Origin: an uncultured Bacteroidales bacterium | Lineage (GTDB): Bacteria; Bacteroidota; Bacteroidia; Bacteroidales; UBA932 | Assembly (NCBI GenBank): GCA_934667175.1 | Contig: CAKULN010000075.1 | Location: 1 to 10,666, forward strand | Direction: 5' to 3' | Length of the DNA stretch: 10,666 bases | In this document: one piece after another, positions 1 through 5,327 of the stretch | Layout of the letters: each line of letters starts with the position of its first letter | How positions within the stretch are numbered: the stretch's first letter is position 1 | The notes under the pieces: model-generated | Database searches by the model: none | The model's input: only the letters and a program-made list of their open reading frames with translations | What the model was told of the DNA's origin: nothing | Position numbers and translations under genes: made by a program

Positions 1-86
1 GAAAAACTTCAGTGTTGACCGCTTCTTCCAAGGAGGATAGCGGTGCTATCTGACTGAAGAAGCGGGAAGAAAATGAAGATTTTTTC
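1..86. other. Nested inverted-repeat (structured) segment at the left edge
   Basis: Three nested inverted repeats can be seen. The outer arm at 1-11 pairs with 74-86 with one bulge. The middle arm CCGCTTCTTC (19-28) pairs perfectly with GAAGAAGCGG (56-65). The inner hairpin GATAGC-GGT-GCTATC lies at 36-50. A competing pairing, CTTCAGT (7-13) with ACTGAAG (53-59), overlaps the middle stem. Read on the minus strand, that competing stem is followed directly by TTTTTC, like an intrinsic terminator downstream of the 65-residue gene. The element could be a terminator, an RNA switch or a short repeat. The window edge may cut it, and its function is not known. Confidence 0.5.
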
Positions 87-134
87 ACCTCAAAGAACAT
101 TTCAAATAAATCAAAACAGCTTCTAAGGTGATTG

Positions 135-332
135 CTACCACCTGGGGGATCTATTCACAGTGGTATTTGCCCCATCTTTATATGCGCCATAAAAATCATC
201 AACATAAAAGCCCATATCTCTCATCTCATCTCGAATTTTCTTTTGTTCCGACTTGTTAGAATTCACCTTGCGCTTAATTAACCGCATTAAGCTCGCACAT
301 TCAGACTTTGTTAAATAATTTTTCCCTTTCAT
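135..332 (-). CDS. Small protein of unknown function (65 aa)
   Basis: I do not recognise this protein. It has an ATG start and a TAG stop, and it begins 21 nt after the stop of the WYL regulator, so the two may share a transcript. The sequence is strongly basic in its first half (KGKNYLTK, LIKRKVNSNK, EQKKIRDEMRD), suggesting helices that could bind nucleic acid. It is followed by an aromatic-acidic patch (MGFYVDDFYGAY, about residues 40-51) and a polar tail. There is no signal peptide, membrane segment or cysteine cluster. The mixed helical pattern and the patch of Tyr, Phe and Asp look more like a real small protein than a random reading frame, but the length is short and no Shine-Dalgarno sequence is present. 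It could also be the remnant of a longer gene. Confidence 0.5.
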   Translation of the reverse strand: MKGKNYLTKSECASLMRLIKRKVNSNKSEQKKIRDEMRDMGFYVDDFYGAYKDGANTTVNRSPRW

Positions 333-353
333 AGAACTAATATTAATTAACGA

Positions 354-1244
354 TTATTTATTTCTCTCCAGAGCCGTGGCCCAGATGGCGTTCATCCGGT
401 CCCTGAGGGACTGAGGAGCCAGAATCTCGATTGAGGAGCTTCGGGAGAGGAGAGCCATCACGAAATCGTTGGTGATCTTCAGGCGAAGGGTCACTTCAAT
501 ATATTCATCAGTCATGGCAACGACCTTTTGGGAAGAATGAATGGGGAGGGTTTTGATGAAGCGGCCGTCCAATGGACTGAACCTTAAGCAGACGTCTTCA
601 ACGGGCATCCTCGGATCATCCCATATTCCGAAGCAATCGCGGAAAAGATTATCAGCGCGGACAGTTTCATCACGGATGAAATCCTCGTCAAGCACCTTGA
701 AGGATTTGAACCTGCCCAACTCGAAGCATTTCAAGACGCCATCAACCATCGCCACCAGATACCAACGATTCTGCGACTGCTTCAGGAAATACGGCTCGGC
801 GAGATATTCAGCCTCCTTGCCTCCAAGCCTTGGTAATGAATATGAAAAACGCACCTTGTGCCTTTGCTTTATCGACCTTAAGACTTTCTGAATATCAACG
901 CTGAACGTCATCCTCCTCTGTTCCGGAATGATGTAGTCACGTGTTCCGGAGTCCGAGCCAACAGTACTTATAATCTCGAACTCAGAAAGAAGTTCCTTGA
1001 ACCGATCGGTATAAACCGGGTCTCTGCCAACAATGTGATACCCTTTCCCTCTGACATTCTGAATCTCGATCCCGAACACTTCCTCAATGGTCTTGATGTT
1101 CCGCTGAAGAGTCCGCAAAGAATATGGTCCGTTCTCAGCCATCTCGCCTGACATGGCCTCCAGCAGGTCCTCTTTGCTGACATATTCACTGATGCCGCTG
1201 AGTTTGTTCACTATCGCGCTTAACAACCTGATTTGTTTAGACAT
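354..1244 (-). CDS. WYL-domain transcriptional regulator
   Basis: This is a predicted DNA-binding regulator of the YafY/WYL family, 296 aa from the chosen ATG. Residues 1-70 form a winged-helix DeoR-like domain (KQIRLLSAIVNKLSG at the start, then SLRTLQRNIKTIEEVFGI, then the wing RGKGYHIVG). A linker follows to about 118. The WYL domain runs from about 120 to 195 and carries the signature NRWYLVAMVDG (Trp161-Tyr162-Leu163). A C-terminal WCX-like extension occupies about 215-296. An in-frame TTG lies ten codons upstream at 1272-1274, but it sits upstream of the TATATTTG promoter element, so the ATG at 1244 is preferred. WYL domains usually sense a ligand, often a nucleotide or nucleic acid, and the family includes stress, CRISPR and defence regulators. 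The target here is unknown. Inverted repeats over the promoter suggest autoregulation. It is not divergent from the citrate operon. Confidence 0.85.
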   Translation of the reverse strand: MSKQIRLLSAIVNKLSGISEYVSKEDLLEAMSGEMAENGPYSLRTLQRNIKTIEEVFGIEIQNVRGKGYHIVGRDPVYTDRFKELLSEFEIISTVGSDSGTRDYIIPEQRRMTFSVDIQKVLRSIKQRHKVRFSYSLPRLGGKEAEYLAEPYFLKQSQNRWYLVAMVDGVLKCFELGRFKSFKVLDEDFIRDETVRADNLFRDCFGIWDDPRMPVEDVCLRFSPLDGRFIKTLPIHSSQKVVAMTDEYIEVTLRLKITNDFVMALLSRSSSIEILAPQSLRDRMNAIWATALERNK

Positions 1245-1255
1245 ATTCAGAAGTG

Positions 1256-1295
1256 TTTGTCGCAAATATAACAATCAAGAGCGACAAATTTTGTC
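1256..1295 (-). promoter_or_regulatory. Promoter and candidate operator of the WYL regulator
   Basis: On the minus strand TATATTTG (1263-1270) matches the Bacteroidota -7 consensus TAnnTTTG exactly and lies 18 nt before the ATG. A TTTG occurs upstream but only 14 nt away, nearer than the usual spacing of about 19, so the -33 box is uncertain. The element is flanked by a perfect 8-bp inverted repeat, TTTGTCGC (1256-1263) and GCGACAAA (1281-1288). The second arm is also part of a palindrome, GACAAA-T-TTTGTC (1283-1295). The half-site GACAAA therefore occurs three times around the -7 box, which fits binding by a dimeric regulator, plausibly the WYL protein itself. Confidence 0.5.
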
Positions 1296-1371
1296 ATCTT
1301 GGAGAAAAATGTATTGTAAAACACTGATTATAATATGGTGGAGCATCACACTATGACTCTCAACCAGTTAC

Positions 1372-1397
1372 AAAACAGCAGCCTTTCATTTAGGCTG
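1372..1397 (-). terminator. Possible intrinsic terminator for leftward transcription
   Basis: Read on the minus strand, a 6-bp stem CAGCCT/AGGCTG (1379-1384 and 1392-1397) with a 7-nt loop is followed by CTGTTTTG. The stem is short and the T-tract is only four residues. It lies about 350 nt past the icd stop and upstream of the WYL promoter, where the end of the citrate operon transcript would be expected. Confidence 0.35.
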
Positions 1398-1437
1398 GCA
1401 GCGTTTAGTAATATATTAATAATAAATAATTTAGCAA

Positions 1438-1640
1438 ACACAACTAACAACTTCGAAAAGTAACCCGGCAAATGAGCCTGTAAGCGACTCTGCGCATAGA
1501 ACGAAGACAAGCGTGGTATGGTGGATCTGGAGAAATGGGTTGAGCATTCGCAAGATTTGGCAGACTACGGTATAAGGTAACAGAAAAGAATTTCCAAACT
1601 TTGATAACGTGCAAAATTGGAAATTCTTTTCTGTTGCCGC
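1438..1640. other. Possible conserved non-coding or degenerate repeat element
   Basis: This part of the 500-nt gene-free stretch is less AT-rich than the block before it (1398-1437, almost pure A/T) and ends in the large inverted repeat at 1576-1638. Both strands carry open frames of only about 50-70 codons. The minus-strand one starts inside the inverted repeat, and neither looks like a known protein. The composition shift and the terminal hairpin suggest a small dispersed element or a non-coding RNA rather than random spacer. I have only a vague impression that similar sequence recurs in Bacteroidales and could not search for it. Confidence 0.25.
1576..1638. repeat. Large perfect inverted repeat downstream of icd
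   Basis: AACAGAAAAGAATTTCCAA (1579-1597) is the exact reverse complement of 1617-1635. The pairing extends three more pairs outward with one G-U, giving about 22 bp, and the loop is 19 nt (1598-1616). An intrinsic terminator stem is normally shorter and GC-rich, and no T-run follows here on the minus strand. It may act as a 3' stabilising or bidirectional terminator hairpin, or mark the end of a small mobile element. Confidence 0.8.
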
Positions 1641-1678
1641 CACTGTTTAGTGACGTTAATCAGTGTCATGGGCGGACA

Positions 1679-1703
1679 GTCGCTTCGACAGGCTCAGCGA
1701 CCG
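1679..1703. repeat. REP-like repeat copy downstream of icd
   Basis: This is a 25-nt copy of the short palindromic family with core TTCGACAGGCTCAGCGAC, bounded by GTCGC and GCGAC arms. Positions 1681-1703 are identical to 6237-6259 inside the citC-citG gene, and a second copy at 6331-6355 differs at one base. The copy lies about 40 nt past the icd stop, a typical place for REP-type elements. Confidence 0.75.
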
Positions 1704-1743
1704 ATATCACGGTCAATCCTGCGAACGCACGGGGCAGCCTTAA

Positions 1744-2952
1744 TTACGCGAGACGCTTTTCGAGGCGCTCGCGGATGGCGGAGATGAAGTCGGCGGAGTT
1801 CTTGACCTGTGGGGTGACGCCTTCCATGAGGTTGGCGAGGTCCTTGGTCACGATGCCTTCGTTGAGGGTGTCGAAGCAGGCGGCCTCAAGCTGGTCGGCG
1901 TAGTTCACAAGCTCAGGGAGGTTGTCCAGCTCGCCTCTCTTGCGGAACGCGCCGCTCCACGCGAAGATTGTGGCGATAGGGTTCGTGGAGGTCTCCTCAC
2001 CCTGGAGGTGCTTGTAGTAGTGACGGGTCACGGTGCCATGGGCGGCCTCATATTCATACTTGCCGTCAGGGCTGACGAGAACGGAGGTCATCATCGCGAG
2101 AGAACCGAAGGCGGTGGAGATCATGTCGCTCATCACGTCGCCGTCGTAGTTCTTGCATGCCCAGATGAAACCACCCTCGCTGCGCATCACACGTGCTACA
2201 GCGTCATCAATCAAGGTGTAGAAATACTCGATTCCGGCTGCGGCGAAAGCCTCCTTGTACTCAGCGAACACCTCCTCGAAGATCTCACGGAAACGTCCGT
2301 CGTACTTCTTGGCGATGGTGTCCTTGGTGGCGAACCAGATGCTCTGCTTCAGGTCAAGGGCGTACTTGAAACAAGCATGGGCGAAGGAACGGATCGAAGC
2401 ATCGGTGTTGTGCATTCCCTGAAGAACGCCTGGGCCCTTGAAGGTGTGGACGATCTGCTCCTCACGCTTGCCGCTCTCGCCTTCGAAGATGAGCTTGGCC
2501 ACTCCCGGCTCCTCAACGCGGATGTCAACACTCTTGTAGACATCACCGTAGGCGTGACGGGCGATGGTGATAGGCTTCTTCCAGAACTTCACGGCAGGAG
2601 AGATGGAAGGGATGGTGATAGGTGTGCGGAACACGGTGCCATCCAACATCGAACGGATGGTTCCGTTCGGGCTCTTCCACATCTGGTGCAGGTTGTACTC
2701 GGTCATACGCTTGGCGTTAGGAGTGATGGTGGCGCACTTCACGGCGACACCGTACTTCTTCGTGGCGTTGGCGGAGTCCACAGTCACCTGGTCGGCGGTC
2801 TCGTCACGGTGAACGAGGCCAAGGTCATAATATTCTGTCTTCAGATCAACAAATGGAATGATAAGTTCATCCTTAATCATTTTCCACAGGATCCTTGTCA
2901 TTTCATCACCATCCATCTCAACGAGAGGAGTGACCATCTGAATCTTTTTCAT
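1744..2952 (-). CDS. icd: NADP-dependent isocitrate dehydrogenase
   Basis: This cytoplasmic homodimeric enzyme oxidatively decarboxylates isocitrate to 2-oxoglutarate with NADP, and is reversible by reductive carboxylation. The 402-residue protein is full length and of the eukaryotic IDH1/IDH2 type, not the E. coli Icd type. Conserved stretches include VEMDGDEMTRI (11-21), VKCATITP (71-78), the substrate loop MWKSPNGTIR (91-100), ARHAYGD with Arg132 in the position of human IDH1 Arg132, the metal-binding LIDD (247-250) and NYDGDVMSD (268-276), and the NADP-binding AAHGTVTRHY (303-312). It is the last gene of the run, 92 nt after the hydratase gene. That gap holds a 13-bp hairpin and a TATATTCG resembling a -7 box, so separate transcription is possible. 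Local codon use favours GAG and TAC, except where GAATAT occurs. Confidence 0.97.
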   Translation of the reverse strand: MKKIQMVTPLVEMDGDEMTRILWKMIKDELIIPFVDLKTEYYDLGLVHRDETADQVTVDSANATKKYGVAVKCATITPNAKRMTEYNLHQMWKSPNGTIRSMLDGTVFRTPITIPSISPAVKFWKKPITIARHAYGDVYKSVDIRVEEPGVAKLIFEGESGKREEQIVHTFKGPGVLQGMHNTDASIRSFAHACFKYALDLKQSIWFATKDTIAKKYDGRFREIFEEVFAEYKEAFAAAGIEYFYTLIDDAVARVMRSEGGFIWACKNYDGDVMSDMISTAFGSLAMMTSVLVSPDGKYEYEAAHGTVTRHYYKHLQGEETSTNPIATIFAWSGAFRKRGELDNLPELVNYADQLEAACFDTLNEGIVTKDLANLMEGVTPQVKNSADFISAIRERLEKRLA

Positions 2953-2994
2953 AATTGAATATCAAAAATTAAAGTGTTTTACGAATATAATCTC

Positions 2995-3027
2995 AGGCCT
3001 GCGGACCATAACAAGGCCCGCAAGCCT
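2995..3027 (-). terminator. Hairpin between the hydratase gene and icd
   Basis: On the minus strand AGGCTTGCGGGCC pairs along 13 bp (with two G-U pairs) with GGTCCGCAGGCCT around a 7-nt loop TTGTTAT. No T-run follows, only GAGATTATATTCG. It sits 17 nt after the hydratase stop and 42 nt before the icd start. It could be a partial terminator, an RNA-processing or stability element that sets the ratio of the two enzymes, or part of the icd leader. Confidence 0.5.
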
Positions 3028-3044
3028 AAAGTGCAAAATTTCAA

Positions 3045-5291
3045 CTACTTGCTCTTCTGTGCCGCATAGAAGTTCATGAGACAGCCGTCAGCGAGGATCT
3101 CACGCTCGTCGGCGGTGAGGTTCTGGAAGTAAAGATGAATATCCTTGACTCCATCGGCGCAGATCACCTTGGCGTCAATCTCCTCCTTACCGGAAAGGAT
3201 GGCCTCGCGGATGCCAGGAACATAGACGAAATCGCCGGCTACATATTCAAAAGGAGTGTCCTTTGAGATTGTGAAAGGAACGATGCCCCAGTTGATGCAG
3301 TTGCTGCGGTAACGCTTGGTGGCATATTCATAGCAGATGTTGGCGTCGCCGCCGAGCACCTTCTGGCATGAAGCGGCCTGCTCGCGGGCTGAGCCGTCGC
3401 CTGGCTTGTTGGCGAACACGCATGAGCCGAATGAGGTGTTTTCCGGCTTCGCACCGACCTTCGCGAGAGCGTCAAGCACGTGCTGAGGGGTCTTGCCCTC
3501 GCGGCGCTCAAGGTCTTCGGCCTGGATTCTCTTGCTCAATCCGACATATTCAGGAACACGGCGGGAGAGAGCGAACTCGGAGAGTTTCAGAGGGTTGGAG
3601 CGGTAGCTTGAGGTTTCGCCGGACGGGATGAGCTCATCGGTCGTGGTGACTGGGTCGTGGATGACAGCGGCGAGTTCAAGGAGCATATTCTCCTCCATCG
3701 GGTACATCTTAGGCCAATCCTTGATGTTCGGACCGTAACGGAGCTCGACTGAAGGGTCTGCCTTGCCGAAGCCGTAGTAGATACGGCTCCTGTAGATGCG
3801 GTCATCGAAAGAATATGGCTTGTGGGTGTCCTCATATTCAATGTCGGTCGCGGCCGTGATGACTCCGCCGTTGGCTGCCGTCGCGGCGATGGAACGCGCG
3901 TCCATCAGGCAGACAAGTGAGATCTGCCCCTGGCCTGGCTTGGAGCCTTCGCGGTTAGGGAAGTTGCGGGTGGTGTGGCGGATTGAGAGCCCGTTGTTTG
4001 CAGGAACGTCTCCGGCACCGAAGCAAGGTCCGCAGAATGCCGGCTTGATCACAACACCGGCCTCAAGCAACTCTTCTGCGATATGGTTGCGTGTGGTCGC
4101 GAGATAGACAGGTGTTGACTGAGGGTAGGCGGACATCGTGAAGTAGTCGTTGCCGATGGTCTTTCCCTTCATGATCGCAGCGGCTTCGCTGAGGTTGTCG
4201 TAAGTACCTCCAGAGCAGCCGGCTATGATGGCCTGGTCAGCGAAAGCCTTACCGTTCTTAACCTTGCTCTCAAGGTCGATGGTGATCTTGTCTCCGAAGC
4301 GTTTCTTGGCATCTTCCTCTACCTTCTTGAGGATTCCCTCAGGGTCAGCCTGGAACTCGTGGATCGTGTAGGCGTTGGAAGGGTGGAAAGGAAGTGCGAT
4401 CATTGACTCCTGCTTGGAGAGGTCAATGCGGATCATAGAATCGTAGTAAGCGATCTCGCCAGGCTGGAGGGTCTTGTAAGCCTCCGGACGCTCGTGCATC
4501 TTGTAGTACTCCTCGACTTTCTCATCGGTGATCCAGATTGAGCTGAGGCAGGTGGTCTCGGTGGTCATCACGTCGATTCCGTTACGGAAATCGGTAGGGA
4601 GGGAAGCCACGCCAGGGCCGGCGAACTCAAGCACCTTGTTCTTCACGAAACCGTTCTCGAACACGGCCTTCACGAGGGAGATGGCCACATCATGAGGGCC
4701 GACACCCTTCTTAGGCTTGCCTTCGAGCCAAACCAGAACAACCTCCGGAGCGTTGATGTCCCAAGTGTTGTGGAGGAGCTGCTTCACGAGCTCACCGCCA
4801 CCTTCTCCGACACCCATGCAGCCGAGAGAGCCGTAGCGGGTGTGGCTGTCCGAACCGAGAATCATGCGACCGCAACCAGCTAGAGCCTCACGGACATATT
4901 GATGGATGACAGCCTGATTGGCAGGGACATAGATTCCGCCGTACTTCTTGGCCGCCGAGAGACCGAAGATATGGTCGTCCTCGTTGATGGTACCGCCGAC
5001 AGCGCACAGGGAGTTGTGGCAGTTGGTCATCGCATAAGGGATAGGGAACTTGTCAAGTCCGCTGGCGCGGGCTGTCTGGATAATTCCGACATAAGTGATG
5101 TCGTGTGAGGCCATGGCATCGAACCTGATGCGCATCTTCTTGCCTTTGCTTCCGTCCACATCGTGGGCGCGGAGGATTCTGTAGGCGATGGTGTTTTCGC
5201 GGGCCTCATCGGCAGACGGCATTCCTGCGGCATCGTTGACGATAGTCTTGCCATTTTTCAGGTAAACGCCATGTGGAATCAATTCTACCAT
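3045..5291 (-). CDS. Aconitase-family hydratase (aconitate hydratase, possibly YbhJ-like)
   Basis: This 748-aa 4Fe-4S protein of the aconitase superfamily would interconvert citrate and isocitrate, as its place between citrate lyase and icd implies. The three cluster cysteines are present: Cys359 (IAGCSGGTYDN), Cys420 and Cys423 (FCGPCFG). Also conserved are GSDSHT (146-151), His130, the arginines in TRNFPNREGS (442 and 447) and Ser634/Arg636 in GDGSAREQ. Several positions differ from mitochondrial aconitase. The CDH of the substrate site reads NCHN (90-93), so Asp100 has no clear equivalent. GSCTNSS reads AGCSGGT, Ser643 is Ala635, and TTDH reads TTDE. The protein resembles the less studied YbhJ-type hydratases more than AcnA or mitochondrial aconitase. 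Citrate activity is likely from context but not certain. The swivel domain is about 610-748, and the length is complete. Confidence 0.85.
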   Translation of the reverse strand: MVELIPHGVYLKNGKTIVNDAAGMPSADEARENTIAYRILRAHDVDGSKGKKMRIRFDAMASHDITYVGIIQTARASGLDKFPIPYAMTNCHNSLCAVGGTINEDDHIFGLSAAKKYGGIYVPANQAVIHQYVREALAGCGRMILGSDSHTRYGSLGCMGVGEGGGELVKQLLHNTWDINAPEVVLVWLEGKPKKGVGPHDVAISLVKAVFENGFVKNKVLEFAGPGVASLPTDFRNGIDVMTTETTCLSSIWITDEKVEEYYKMHERPEAYKTLQPGEIAYYDSMIRIDLSKQESMIALPFHPSNAYTIHEFQADPEGILKKVEEDAKKRFGDKITIDLESKVKNGKAFADQAIIAGCSGGTYDNLSEAAAIMKGKTIGNDYFTMSAYPQSTPVYLATTRNHIAEELLEAGVVIKPAFCGPCFGAGDVPANNGLSIRHTTRNFPNREGSKPGQGQISLVCLMDARSIAATAANGGVITAATDIEYEDTHKPYSFDDRIYRSRIYYGFGKADPSVELRYGPNIKDWPKMYPMEENMLLELAAVIHDPVTTTDELIPSGETSSYRSNPLKLSEFALSRRVPEYVGLSKRIQAEDLERREGKTPQHVLDALAKVGAKPENTSFGSCVFANKPGDGSAREQAASCQKVLGGDANICYEYATKRYRSNCINWGIVPFTISKDTPFEYVAGDFVYVPGIREAILSGKEEIDAKVICADGVKDIHLYFQNLTADEREILADGCLMNFYAAQKSK

Positions 5292-5327
5292 GATAAAATC
5301 AGTTTTGTGTTAAATGAATATAAGTGG

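Noticed and set aside
1245..1274. Ten-codon N-terminal extension of the WYL regulator from TTG
   Set aside because: The extension would overlap the TATATTTG promoter element, and MSKQIRLL is the natural start of the helix-turn-helix domain.
1431..1643. Minus-strand 70-codon frame in the icd-WYL gap
   Set aside because: It begins inside the large inverted repeat, has a hydrophobic Cys/Leu-rich sequence without domain features and ends at the AT-rich block. It is better read as part of a non-coding repeat element.
2008..2958. Long plus-strand open frame (316 codons) opposite icd
   Set aside because: It is the antisense shadow of icd, an unequivocal full-length enzyme. It has low-complexity Val/Gly/His-rich content typical of reverse-strand reading of GC-biased codons and no family features.
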